From Rosenbergiella collisarenosi (GTDB lineage Bacteria; Pseudomonadota; Gammaproteobacteria; Enterobacterales; Enterobacteriaceae): a DNA stretch of 64,000 bases. The position numbers and the translations under genes were made by a program. The DNA lies in the NCBI RefSeq assembly GCF_018494085.1, contig NZ_JABBFP010000012.1, forward strand, positions 44,954-108,953, written 5' to 3'. The notes below the pieces were generated by a model that did not search any database, had not been told where the DNA came from, and was given only the letters and a program-made list of their open reading frames with translations. Of the stretch, positions 28,348 through 36,898 are shown piece after piece (positions within the stretch are counted from its first letter, which is position 1; the number at the start of each line of letters is the position of its first letter).

Positions 28348-28815
28348 TTATTCCCAAGGAACAAAGCTATTGATGATTTGCTGAAAGTGCGCGAGCTGTT
28401 CGGCCTGCTCATTAGGCGTCGCCAATGAGATGACGACACAATTTTTTTCATAGGGGTTCAGCTGTGGATGCACAGGCAGATGAATAAAGGCACACTGTTG
28501 CGTGAACCAACACCCCTCGTGCAATAATTTATGCGTTTGCTGGATCACCTCACACTGCGCCGGGCCGACGCGGTAGGCAGGTAACGTCGCTTCAAGGCTA
28601 AAGCCGGGCACCTGCCGCTGCATCTTCTCCACCTCTTGCGCGACAAATTGCTGCAGATCTTGATTATCGGCCAAATGGCCATGGTTGATAATAATTTGAT
28701 AGGCGTTGTCCTGTGTGTCGACAAAATGTAGCTGATGAATACTCCGGTTGTATAAGGGAACCGGTGTGAGGAAATAGCCATCGGCAAAAGGGTATTTACT
28801 GCATTGACTGTCCAT
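28348..28815 (-). CDS. DUF1795/DcrB-type, Eag-like T6SS chaperone
   Basis: The 155-aa soluble product has the DUF1795 pattern: an opening strand FADGYFLTPVPLYNRSIHQLHFV, a helix DLQQFVAQEVEKMQRQVPGF, and a terminal ATPNEQAEQLAHFQQIINSF helix. Eag proteins of this family hold the hydrophobic N-terminus of PAAR/Rhs effectors before loading onto VgrG. It is the last gene of the minus arm (13 bp after the glycosyltransferase), but no membrane-containing PAAR effector is encoded near it, so its client is unclear. Confidence 0.7.
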   Translation of the reverse strand: MDSQCSKYPFADGYFLTPVPLYNRSIHQLHFVDTQDNAYQIIINHGHLADNQDLQQFVAQEVEKMQRQVPGFSLEATLPAYRVGPAQCEVIQQTHKLLHEGCWFTQQCAFIHLPVHPQLNPYEKNCVVISLATPNEQAEQLAHFQQIINSFVPWE

Positions 28816-28828
28816 CGATCATTTTCCT

Positions 28829-30172
28829 TTAAAGTAAACAATAAGGCCCTTCGTCATCGCCCCAAGGTTGCTGGATAACGCAGCCCCAGCCTGACGGTTC
28901 CCACCAGCTGGCAAGGCGTAGGAAGGCGGGCGGGCAATTAGGTGTCGACCAACCGCTCACCTCGATATGCTTAGCGCGAAGCTGCGCGCGCGTAAATTCG
29001 CGATATGCTAAGCGAGTGTTGTTCTGGGCATAGAGGTGAAGGATGAGTTTATCCGGTAACGTGAGTGTGGGTGGCATACCGAGGAGCGCCATCAGGCTAA
29101 GGGGTTTCGAGTAATAATGACGGTGGCGATTTACCCACTCCGCCTCATCCCTCGGTGGCAAGAAGTGGCTAGTGAAGCCTGGCGCTAGGCACTCGGCATA
29201 GCAGCTGGCTAACTGGAAGTTAAGGCCACACTGGTATTCAAACTGCCGACGTGAGCGTATCGGCCCTAAGGATTTGGCCTCGTTATCCGCAGGCGAGAGA
29301 GAAACCAGCCCGAGTAGCGCTTTGACCCGGCGCTGTGACCAGGCCTCTCGCTGGAGCCAGCAGACACTAATGTCTCCGCGTTCCTGCGCGCAGAGGCTTT
29401 GATCCTCCCAAACCTTTGGCGAGGTGGGACGGGTATAGTGGTGCCACAATGGTTGCTCGGGCAAGTGGAACACATCATAGCCCCAGCTGTAGGCGCGCAG
29501 AGAGAGAGTAATTTCCTCCCCTTCGAAGAAGATGGTTGGGTCATTACCGACCTCCCGCACAAAGCTGCCTTGCGTAAAGATAAATCCGGCGGCAACAAAG
29601 CTGCCTCTAACGGGCTGCGAAGCGCTGAGCTTCTGGCAGGTCAAGGTGGGCAGCCCTTCCGGGGTAAACCGGTTAAATGTGACTCGCCCCACGTCTTGGC
29701 CGTAGAGAACCTCGCCCGCCTCAGTCACATGGTAGCTCGGCGGATAGCCACTGATCAGTGGCTTAGCGCTTTGTTGAGATAAGCTGGTTAGCGTGTTGAT
29801 CAGATAAGCATCCCACTCTCTCGCGAACAGACTGTGCGCATCTATCTGAAGAAACCACTGCTCATCACGGTAGAGCTGGTCACACAACGCCCGTGCAAAG
29901 CCGACGCCTTGCGCGTGCTGGTAGGGGAGTGCGATCAGCTCGATCAACGCAGCGCTCCCGTCGAGTCGATAAACCGGAAACCCCGCGAGACTCGACACTG
30001 TAACCGGCGTCCAGCCTTTTTGTCGAAGTGCGGTGAGATTGTTATCATCTTGCCAACAGATGGCGATATGTAGTTTATCGGGGGCAATGGCCGTCGTCAG
30101 TAGGCTCTCGAGTGTGTCCCAGAGCTCGCGATCACGATAACTGGCGATGTTGATAAAGAGGGTCTTATCCAT
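28829..30172 (-). CDS. GlcNAc-type (Skp1 GnT1-like) glycosyltransferase
   Basis: The 447-aa product begins LFINIASYRDRELWDTLESLL and has a metal-binding DxH motif (Asp111-His113 in FLQIDAHSLF) within a GT-A fold, then a conserved FFEGEEITLSLRAYSWGYDVFHLPEQPLWHHYTR segment. These match the family of the eukaryotic Skp1 hydroxyproline GlcNAc transferase (PF11397 by recall). No signal peptide or membrane segment is seen, so it should act in the cytoplasm on a protein or lipid acceptor. It sits 6 bp after the fimbrial adhesin gene in an operon with tssF-tssG-tssA; an adhesin or T6SS component is a possible target. Donor sugar and acceptor are unproven. Confidence 0.75.
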   Translation of the reverse strand: MDKTLFINIASYRDRELWDTLESLLTTAIAPDKLHIAICWQDDNNLTALRQKGWTPVTVSSLAGFPVYRLDGSAALIELIALPYQHAQGVGFARALCDQLYRDEQWFLQIDAHSLFAREWDAYLINTLTSLSQQSAKPLISGYPPSYHVTEAGEVLYGQDVGRVTFNRFTPEGLPTLTCQKLSASQPVRGSFVAAGFIFTQGSFVREVGNDPTIFFEGEEITLSLRAYSWGYDVFHLPEQPLWHHYTRPTSPKVWEDQSLCAQERGDISVCWLQREAWSQRRVKALLGLVSLSPADNEAKSLGPIRSRRQFEYQCGLNFQLASCYAECLAPGFTSHFLPPRDEAEWVNRHRHYYSKPLSLMALLGMPPTLTLPDKLILHLYAQNNTRLAYREFTRAQLRAKHIEVSGWSTPNCPPAFLRLASWWEPSGWGCVIQQPWGDDEGPYCLL

Positions 30173-30178
30173 CGTGGT

Positions 30179-31168
30179 TTACTCGATCGCGAACTGTATC
30201 TCTGCATAGGCAGCAAATGGCCCCGAAGCAGGCGGACTCTTGAGTCCCGGCGATAATCTGGCTTGCCAGCTAAAGGTCGCATCGCCCTGTGAAGTGGTGT
30301 TGCTCACCGTTTCGCTTCGGGTGCCGTCGACGAGAAGTGGGGAGCTGTTACTATCATATAGAGTGATGCGTAGGCGGTCATCCTGTCCGGCAGAATCGGT
30401 CACCTTGATCGACTGAAGATCATCACTCGGTGTTTTCGTCGTAATGGAAGCCTTTGTTGAAAAACGCTGATAGTCACTGCGGCAGTTGATCTTAAACTGC
30501 AGATCACGATAGATCCCTTGAGCCAGATCGCTGGCACTGACCTTTCCGAAATCGACTGTCTTACTCGAATCGAGCGTACAGCTCGGTAGGCTTTTCACCG
30601 TGATCGCCCCCAGGTTTAGGCGCATAGCGAAATTACCGGGGGTGGGGGAAAATATATAGTTATAGGCGACAACCCCCATCGGCAGCAGCTGTGAGCTATT
30701 ACCCGCGGTCACGTTAATCTTCTCGGCTACCTTATAAAACTCTAACCGGTACGCGGCCCCCGGCTCGAAATCGAAGGTTGCTGAGGCGGCAAAAGCGGGG
30801 ACTGACATCCACTGTGTTCGGGGAAAAGGCCCATATCCTGCTTTGCCATTGGTCCAGAGCACCTTAACGCCAATACCGGGAATATCGGTCTGATAGACCT
30901 GATTGGAAATCCCCCGGCTATCGAGATAGGTGAAGGCACGACCGTATTCGGTCCCGTTTAGGCATTCGTTATACCCGACACGTGCGGTCAGCGGTGGACT
31001 ATCGATGCGAGCAAACGGCTGGTCTAGGCTAACGGGAGCATCCGCATCGATAGTAATGGTTTGCGAGGGGATGGTCAGCGTTGTCGGTTGACCGCGCACT
31101 AAATAGCATGACGCATAAGAGGTTCCATTCACTAAAGTCAGCAATAGTAATCCGTATAACCATCTCAT
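30179..31168 (-). CDS. fimbrial tip adhesin (two-domain, FimH-like)
   Basis: The 329-aa product has a signal peptide (MRWLYGLLLLTLVNGTSYA), an N-terminal domain with cysteines typical of a lectin-like receptor-binding half (about 20-195), and a C-terminal pilin domain beginning SCTLDSSKTVDFGKVSASDL and ending with the beta-strand AAYAEIQFAIE that docks to the chaperone. It is transcribed away from the other pilus genes and begins 1 bp after the tssA stop, so it belongs to the T6SS minus arm. Such a split of a chaperone-usher set is unusual. Confidence 0.82.
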   Translation of the reverse strand: MRWLYGLLLLTLVNGTSYASCYLVRGQPTTLTIPSQTITIDADAPVSLDQPFARIDSPPLTARVGYNECLNGTEYGRAFTYLDSRGISNQVYQTDIPGIGVKVLWTNGKAGYGPFPRTQWMSVPAFAASATFDFEPGAAYRLEFYKVAEKINVTAGNSSQLLPMGVVAYNYIFSPTPGNFAMRLNLGAITVKSLPSCTLDSSKTVDFGKVSASDLAQGIYRDLQFKINCRSDYQRFSTKASITTKTPSDDLQSIKVTDSAGQDDRLRITLYDSNSSPLLVDGTRSETVSNTTSQGDATFSWQARLSPGLKSPPASGPFAAYAEIQFAIE

Positions 31169-31169
31169 A

Positions 31170-32162
31170 TTAGATATCCTTTTCTAAAGTTAGCAGAGTG
31201 AGAAGCTCGCGCGGATAGCGCTGGCTAATCTGCTGGCAATCCAAGCCGATGCTATGTTCCGCGAAATGCAGTACTAGACTCAACGGGCTACTCGGTTCGT
31301 AGTAGGTAAAATTTTCACGAATTTCGCGGAGTTTTTCGCGTGCCTCATTCCGGTAGGCCAATCTGTCGTTAATGGCGGGCGGATCGGGCCGAAGTGCCGT
31401 GGGATCGGCTACCCTTGCGGTCGGTTCTGGAGGTAAAAGCTGTCGCTGTTTCTGGTGAAAGCGGCACAGTGTAGTAAAGAGTTGTGCGAGGTGCGGACAG
31501 GAGAAGCTCTCTGTGCCTAAGGCATCATCAGGTAACTGACACAGCTGCTGCAAACGTTGCTGCGCGACGAGGCAGTGATCGAAAAAGTAGAGATGATGAT
31601 GATAGCATTGCTGTAGCCGCTCTTTGTCCGCCAAGGATAGCGTTTTATCGTCACGTATCCAGCGTTCTATCTGGGCAAGGGAGTAGGCCTGCCCTTCTGA
31701 CGTCGTTAATGAGAAGCGGCGGAGTTCAGCCACGCAGCCTTCAATATCGTCCAATTCGGATAAAGCGTTATGGCGAAACTCCGGGACATACTCCCCCTCA
31801 TCATGGCATTGTGGATGCAGCGCTTGCGGCCAGCGCTCCAGTAATGCAATAAGAAGCTCGATACCCTCGACTATCGCCTTAATTCCTTCTTGTGCTAAAC
31901 GCGCACGGATCAGCAGTACGACCAGCCGAATATCTTTGCTCTGTTGGCTTAGGCTGTACAGCGTAGGAAGTAGCGAGGGCCAATGAACAGGAGAAGGTGC
32001 TTGAATAAACTCACCATATTCGACGGTATTTTGCGAGCTAACCTGTTGCTGTAAGGCCAAGAATTCGGGGTGATAATCGATAGAGGGGCCACAGGGCCGA
32101 TCGTTATCGATAGGCTCCCCGAGCCATGGGTAGTGCATAAAAATCGGTGTTAGCGCTGACAT
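31170..32162 (-). CDS. tssA: T6SS cap/assembly protein TssA (short form)
   Basis: TssA primes baseplate and tail assembly. The 330-aa product carries the ImpA N-terminal domain: WLGEPIDNDRPCGPSIDYHPEFLALQQQ, VHWPSLLPTLYSLSQQSKDIRLVVLLIRARLAQEGI, and LHPQCHDEGEYVPEFRHNAL. The C-terminal part (about 200-330) is short and helix-rich, so it is a short-form TssA. Third gene of the minus arm, 32 bp after tssG, followed at once by the fimbrial adhesin. Confidence 0.82.
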   Translation of the reverse strand: MSALTPIFMHYPWLGEPIDNDRPCGPSIDYHPEFLALQQQVSSQNTVEYGEFIQAPSPVHWPSLLPTLYSLSQQSKDIRLVVLLIRARLAQEGIKAIVEGIELLIALLERWPQALHPQCHDEGEYVPEFRHNALSELDDIEGCVAELRRFSLTTSEGQAYSLAQIERWIRDDKTLSLADKERLQQCYHHHLYFFDHCLVAQQRLQQLCQLPDDALGTESFSCPHLAQLFTTLCRFHQKQRQLLPPEPTARVADPTALRPDPPAINDRLAYRNEAREKLREIRENFTYYEPSSPLSLVLHFAEHSIGLDCQQISQRYPRELLTLLTLEKDI

Positions 32163-32194
32163 ATTCTCTTCCTTGAGTGCGTGTCGTCGTCGTC

Positions 32195-33214
32195 TTAGGT
32201 TGGGGACTGATAAGATTCAGTAATCATTCCTAATTGTGGGGAGTGGCTCTCTTCGTTGGATAGCCAAGTATCAAAGCCTAGCTGCTGCGCCCCGCTAAGC
32301 GTTGGCAGTGGAGCCGCATCTGCGGCCAGAACAAGTTGTAGATCATAATGATAATAGCCACCGGTTAGGCGCTGTATCGCTTCGCCTAATCGTGCCCACG
32401 GACTCCCTTCTGGATGCAGGCTAAGGTACTGCTCGTAGGTGAGCGGGCCACACCAAACCTTAAATTTATGACTGACCTGATAGCAGGTATTACCGAGGAT
32501 CCCCCCAGCGGCCAATTGCGGCCCGTGCGTAGCATTATACAGTTGGCTTTGTCCTTCCACACCGACCGTAATCCACTCTGGCTGGAACTCCTCAATCTGA
32601 AAAGGAAGATGGAACCAGGCATTGAGCGTCGCGATCAGGTCCTGCGGTGAACAGGTTTTCCTCGCAAGATGAAGTCCTGCGCTGAGTTGCTCATGGTGCG
32701 TGAGCCCGCGGTCTTGCGCGACGGTTGACGATAACCCCGATAAGCAGTGCAGATAATGCGAAAAGCGATCGTGCTGTGGCCGGTCTAAAGAGGCGGTGTC
32801 TTGTGCGGCATGCCATGCGCGAAAAAATATCGCCATACTACGATGGTGAAAGAGATCGATAAAATCGATCAGCGCGGTATCTTGCTGCTGCGCCCGAGTG
32901 AAGGCGAGTTCTGAGAAATGGAGGGGCAGTGCTCCCTGTGGCCCCCAAATTCCAAGGCTAAAAAGCTTAACGGCTAACTGCTGATCGTGCCAAGATAGCG
33001 AGGCGACTTCACTCGCCGGAAAGGCCAGGCTCACGGCTTGGCTTAGGCGAAAATTTTCTTCGGCTGGACTTAGTGCGTTACCCGGAATTGGTTTTTCTTG
33101 GTCCATGGCCGAGAGGCGACGTAACGTGGCAAAGAAATTGCCTTTCCAAGGTGCGTCGAGCGGTAGCCCCTCTAGCGACTGCGGGAGGCTAGCGGGTACT
33201 GAGTGAGGTTTCAT
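32195..33214 (-). CDS. tssG: T6SS baseplate subunit TssG
   Basis: TssG with TssF and TssE forms the baseplate wedge. The 339-aa product fits the family: EENFRLSQAVSLAFPASEVASLSW near the N-terminus, GIWGPQGALPLHFSELAFTR, and the central FIDLFHHRSMAIFFRAWHAAQ. The start overlaps the tssF stop by 4 bp. No unusual insertions are apparent. Confidence 0.92.
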   Translation of the reverse strand: MKPHSVPASLPQSLEGLPLDAPWKGNFFATLRRLSAMDQEKPIPGNALSPAEENFRLSQAVSLAFPASEVASLSWHDQQLAVKLFSLGIWGPQGALPLHFSELAFTRAQQQDTALIDFIDLFHHRSMAIFFRAWHAAQDTASLDRPQHDRFSHYLHCLSGLSSTVAQDRGLTHHEQLSAGLHLARKTCSPQDLIATLNAWFHLPFQIEEFQPEWITVGVEGQSQLYNATHGPQLAAGGILGNTCYQVSHKFKVWCGPLTYEQYLSLHPEGSPWARLGEAIQRLTGGYYHYDLQLVLAADAAPLPTLSGAQQLGFDTWLSNEESHSPQLGMITESYQSPT

Positions 33215-35076
33215 AGCACGCCTCGTCGTCCGAGAGATGCAGGCCAGCAGTAGAGCAGCCCTCGCTGTAGCGAGAGTAATTCTACGTCGACAAAGCTATT
33301 GACCGCGCTATGTGTAGCGAGAAAAAGGGCGATAGCGTGACCAAATAATAACGGACTATGGTTAGAGTAACAGCGTTCATCAACGGTTAACCGGCATCTT
33401 ACTCCGCGATAGTTAAGCAATAAATCGTCGTCGGATAAGCGTCGAACGATGGGCTGACATGTCAGCGCGACCACACTGTGGATCAAGGCTTCAGAGAAAT
33501 CATCTCCTTGGCGTAGAAATAATCTTAATCTTTCACGCAGGTGCTCGGCGCTCTCTGTAGGAGTGTCTCCATCAAGCGGTTGATAGGCACACTGTAAAAG
33601 GTTAATCAATTTCCACGCCTGATCGGCATAGGCGAGAGAGTCATAACGCTGGCTTATCGGCGCAACGAAGGTCGCACCGCTAGTAGGGATGCTCTCTTCT
33701 AGTTGCAGATCCATCCCTTGGTCATCCGCCAGCGGGAGATGTTGCGGCAGATAACGATTAGAGACCAACGCATCGAGATGCAAGCTGGCTAAACGAGGGG
33801 GATAGGGGGGCTGAGATTGGTCGACCAGACTTAACCAGACATCGCTCTCCTGCGATGGGTGCTCAGTGAGATCGCCGATAAGGTGTGGCGTACGTTGTAC
33901 TGAAAAATAGCGACCCACTTCAGCCCTGTCGGCGACAGCGCGTTGGTAGAGCGGGGAAAAGGTGGCCAGCGCCTCACCCTCACTACTAAAGCCACTTACT
34001 GAACGCACTATCCCCACCTCGTAGTCTGCGGGGCGGCTCCTATCGACGACGATATGATGGTTGACTGAACCTGGTGAAACTCTAATTCTGTCCACCTTTC
34101 CGGGAAAGAGATTTACCACCGGGACACAATGTAAACTAAAGCGTTGCACCGTGACCAGTGGCGCGAGTTCAATTGGAAAGCTATCGAGCAATACGCTGAT
34201 TTCAATCTGGTTACTGTGGCAGTGACGCAAAGCAGGGGCCAGATGTGCGAGAGAAAAGAAATAAAACTGCGAACGGAAATCAAAAAACTCTTTGAGATAG
34301 CGATAGCCATGATGGCTCTGCCAGAAGGATCGCGGGGGATGATTAGCGTAGAGGTGCGCGGGAATAATCGGGCCGGTCTCTTCACGTGAGAATATCGTGG
34401 TATAGGCGTCGGCCGTCACGGTAATACCGGAGTAATGGCAGGCGAGGAGTTCGAAGAGATGGGAAGTGACTTGTTCATCCCCACAAATATAAATTGGGAT
34501 CTCGTCACAGTCTGTCAATTGTGAAAAAAGTAAGTCGTGAGACAGCGTTAACGTGAAGGTTAGCGTCGATTTTACCGCGTTCTGTCGCCCCTCTTTCTCA
34601 AGGAGAGTCGTTAACTCAGGGGGACTCTTTGTCAATATGGCCTGTAGCAGAGTCATTGGCCAAAGCGTCAGTGGGCGGCAGGTTCTAAATTCACACCGCG
34701 TACTATTTTTGCCTACGGCCTGGCTAAGCAGCCGAGTATCTGCCGCGAGTCGGTAACCGTTAGTTAAATCACCCTGTAGCGCCGAGGGGTGGATTTGCGC
34801 CACAGATTTGGCGGGTGTCGGTAAGGTAAATTCTGGCGAGAGACTATTTAGCAACCGTTGTGTAAAAGGCTCAAATTCAGCATCGATCTTTAATTGCGTT
34901 CTGGCATTAAGGAAGCAAAATGAATCAATAAGACGTTCAATCCAAGGGTCTGCAATCGCTGTACTATTAATATTGAGGCGCTTAGCTATTTTAGGGTGTT
35001 TGGCTGCGAAATCCGCCGCGATTTCACGCATAAAAAGTAGCTCACGGCGGTAATAGTTAAGAAACCGTTGGTCCAT
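33211..35076 (-). CDS. tssF: T6SS baseplate subunit TssF
   Basis: The 621-aa product opens with the family hallmark FLNYYRRELLFMREIAADFAAKHPKIAKRLNI and continues with IERLIDSFCFLNARTQLKIDAEFEPFTQRLL and a mid-protein NLFPGKVDRIRV segment. It is the first gene of the minus arm, so its upstream region (35077-35501) holds the promoter shared divergently with the pilin gene. Confidence 0.94.
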   Translation of the reverse strand: MDQRFLNYYRRELLFMREIAADFAAKHPKIAKRLNINSTAIADPWIERLIDSFCFLNARTQLKIDAEFEPFTQRLLNSLSPEFTLPTPAKSVAQIHPSALQGDLTNGYRLAADTRLLSQAVGKNSTRCEFRTCRPLTLWPMTLLQAILTKSPPELTTLLEKEGRQNAVKSTLTFTLTLSHDLLFSQLTDCDEIPIYICGDEQVTSHLFELLACHYSGITVTADAYTTIFSREETGPIIPAHLYANHPPRSFWQSHHGYRYLKEFFDFRSQFYFFSLAHLAPALRHCHSNQIEISVLLDSFPIELAPLVTVQRFSLHCVPVVNLFPGKVDRIRVSPGSVNHHIVVDRSRPADYEVGIVRSVSGFSSEGEALATFSPLYQRAVADRAEVGRYFSVQRTPHLIGDLTEHPSQESDVWLSLVDQSQPPYPPRLASLHLDALVSNRYLPQHLPLADDQGMDLQLEESIPTSGATFVAPISQRYDSLAYADQAWKLINLLQCAYQPLDGDTPTESAEHLRERLRLFLRQGDDFSEALIHSVVALTCQPIVRRLSDDDLLLNYRGVRCRLTVDERCYSNHSPLLFGHAIALFLATHSAVNSFVDVELLSLQRGLLYCWPASLGRRGVL

Positions 35077-35212
35077 AGAGAGAGAGTTCCTAATGAGTGC
35101 TGCGATGGATAATAAATATTTTTATTCAGAATAAAGATTTATCGATAAATAAACTCTAGGAAGGTAAATAAATGCAATCCATTAATCAATATATTAATTG
35201 TTAGTGTGATTA

Positions 35213-35248
35213 AATTTAAGAATATAAGCCGGGCTATATTCTTAAATT
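35213..35248. repeat. 14-bp-arm inverted repeat in the divergent region
   Basis: AATTTAAGAATATA (35213-35226) pairs perfectly with TATATTCTTAAATT (35235-35248) around an AGCCGGGC centre that can extend the pairing. A moderately T-rich stretch follows on the right. It may be an operator or a weak terminator. Confidence 0.75.
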
Positions 35249-35305
35249 GTTATTTTTATATGATAAGTACTTTATCTTACGAATTAATTGAATAATATCC
35301 TATTC

Positions 35306-35364
35306 CTGTATTACCAAAGCTGTGCTGATATTGACGGATGAATATCAGAAGATTGGTAATACAG
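35306..35364. repeat. nested inverted repeat in the divergent region
   Basis: An outer perfect 12-bp pair (CTGTATTACCAA at 35306-35317, TTGGTAATACAG at 35353-35364) encloses an inner perfect 8-bp pair (CTGATATT at 35325-35332, AATATCAG at 35341-35348) with an 8-base loop. It could form a long hairpin or be bound as two stacked operators. It lies about 140 bp before the pilin start. Confidence 0.85.
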
Positions 35365-35501
35365 TCATTTATTACCGGTGCTAGCTAGGCCGTTAATAAA
35401 CGCGATTTAAAATAGCTATTAGCCATTTTTACTCTAAAGGAGTGCTTCTACCATCAACGGCAATGAAGCATAAAAGATAGTTTTTCAAAGGAATGTCACA
35501 C

Positions 35502-36038
35502 ATGTCAAAAGTGAAAGTACTATTATGCAGCGCGCTACTTTTCTCTGTTTCCCCAATGAGCTATTCAGCCGATCCCAACAACCTCAGTGAACAGCAGGGT
35601 CTCATCACCTTTACGGGTGCGTTAACATCGGAAACCTGTGAAATTGATGGTATCAAGAATATAACAGTCGAACTGCCTAAGCTCTCGGTGGATACCTTTA
35701 AAGTCGCCGGGACGGAAGCAGGATCTAGAGACTTTACTATTTCCGTTAAAAATTGCTCAGCCACACTGAAAAGTATCGCTGCGCATTTCGAGGCTGTGGG
35801 AGGCAGTGAGAAAGATACGGTAACGGGTAACTTAAAAAATAGTTTACAAGGGGGGGCAAATATTCAAGTTCGCCTATACAAAGGTCAAAAGCAAGTTAAG
35901 GTCGGTGAGACCTCGGAGCTATTCCCACTCGTTGGTAATGCGGCAAAAATGACCTTTGCAGGGGGATATTACTCAACGGGTGCGGCAACTGCTGGCGCGG
36001 TTGAAGCCAAAGCTATTTATACCATCGCCTATCCATAA
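35502..36038 (+). CDS. major fimbrial subunit (pilin, FimA type)
   Basis: The 178-aa product has a signal peptide cleaved near SYSADP and a pilin domain with the disulfide pair in LTSETCEIDG and VKNCSATLK and a C-terminal aromatic strand ending AIYTIAYP. These are chaperone-usher pilin features. The frame is open from 35493, but ATG 35502 has AAAGGA about 9 bp upstream and is preferred. First gene of the plus arm, which continues into tssB. Confidence 0.85.
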   Translation: MSKVKVLLCSALLFSVSPMSYSADPNNLSEQQGLITFTGALTSETCEIDGIKNITVELPKLSVDTFKVAGTEAGSRDFTISVKNCSATLKSIAAHFEAVGGSEKDTVTGNLKNSLQGGANIQVRLYKGQKQVKVGETSELFPLVGNAAKMTFAGGYYSTGAATAGAVEAKAIYTIAYP

Positions 36039-36093
36039 TCATCCTACTGCCACGGAATCGCTCCGTGGCAGCTCTCTCCTAGCGGAAATGACT

Positions 36094-36858
36094 ATGCAAC
36101 ACGCAATAAAACGTCATGTGAAAGGATTGACTCTGAGCGTTATCGCCATGAGTTTCTTCCTGACAAACTGCTATGCCGGGGTCACATTAACCGGTACGCG
36201 AATTGTTTTTATTGAAGGTCAGAACGAAAAAATTGTGCGTACCTCTAATAAAGGTGAGCAGCCAGCATTGGTACAAGTTTGGGTGGATGAGAGCAATTCT
36301 ACCGTCGAGGGCATTGCACAAGAGGTTCCCTTTATGGCGATCCCGCCGCTATTTAGGATGGAACCAGGTAAAGGGCAAAGCGTCAGGGTGCGCTATCTTG
36401 GACAAGACTTGCCTAAGGATAGGGAATCCCTTTTCTGGTTTAATCTGCTGGAAGTCCCCCCGCGGAGTGATGAGGAGGTGACCAGTGAGCGACTTACCTT
36501 GGCCTTTAAGACTAAAATAAAACTATTTTATCGCCCCGTGGCATTGACCGAAACGAGTGCCGATCAGGGCAATAAACTGCAATGGCGCCAAGCTGCAAAG
36601 GGTGAGCTGACGGCCACTAATCCAACACCCTATTACCTCTCTTTTTATTCCGTCGGCGTGAGGGCTGAAGGCGTAACGCAAGAGCTCGCCTCACCGATGC
36701 TGGCACCTTTCTCTGAGCAAAAACTCGTGCTGCCATCTGCCTTACGAAATAAGAAGATTACAGAAATTAACTTCGAATTAATTAATGATTACGGTAATGG
36801 GGTTAATTACCAAGCAAAAAAAAATGACGGTAAAGGATTTATCGTTAATAAGAAATAG
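36094..36858 (+). CDS. periplasmic fimbrial chaperone (FimC/PapD type)
   Basis: The 254-aa product has a signal peptide (to about CYA), an N-terminal immunoglobulin-like domain beginning VTLTGTRIVFIEGQNEKIV with the conserved Arg, the hydrophobic PLFRMEPGKGQSVRVRYLG strand, and ERLTLAFKTKIKLFYRP with the conserved Lys that anchors pilin C-termini. The second domain covers the last 90 residues. The frame is open to 35956; ATG 36094, with GGAA upstream, is preferred over ATG 36088. It sits between pilin and usher in the usual order. Confidence 0.9.
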   Translation: MQHAIKRHVKGLTLSVIAMSFFLTNCYAGVTLTGTRIVFIEGQNEKIVRTSNKGEQPALVQVWVDESNSTVEGIAQEVPFMAIPPLFRMEPGKGQSVRVRYLGQDLPKDRESLFWFNLLEVPPRSDEEVTSERLTLAFKTKIKLFYRPVALTETSADQGNKLQWRQAAKGELTATNPTPYYLSFYSVGVRAEGVTQELASPMLAPFSEQKLVLPSALRNKKITEINFELINDYGNGVNYQAKKNDGKGFIVNKK

Positions 36859-36898
36859 TTGTCACCCTATTATTCACTATTCAGGATGATGCATAGCC

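Larger units (their letters stand above)
35077..35501. promoter_or_regulatory. divergent control region of the T6SS/fimbria locus
   Basis: A 425-bp AT-rich gap between tssF and the pilin gene with no coding frame. It holds three inverted repeats: a 14-bp palindrome ATTTATCGATAAAT (35137-35150), a 14-bp-arm repeat at 35213-35248 and a nested repeat at 35306-35364. This is where the two long arms should be switched on. Confidence 0.7.

Noticed and set aside
28829..30172. Glycosyltransferase as a canonical T6SS effector
   Set aside because: No PAAR, VgrG, MIX or membrane-segment module is present; retained only as a hypothesis in the findings.
35077..35501. Possible fimS-like invertible promoter switch
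   Set aside because: The inverted repeats are too close together (under 60 bp overall) and no FimB/FimE-type recombinase is encoded in the window.
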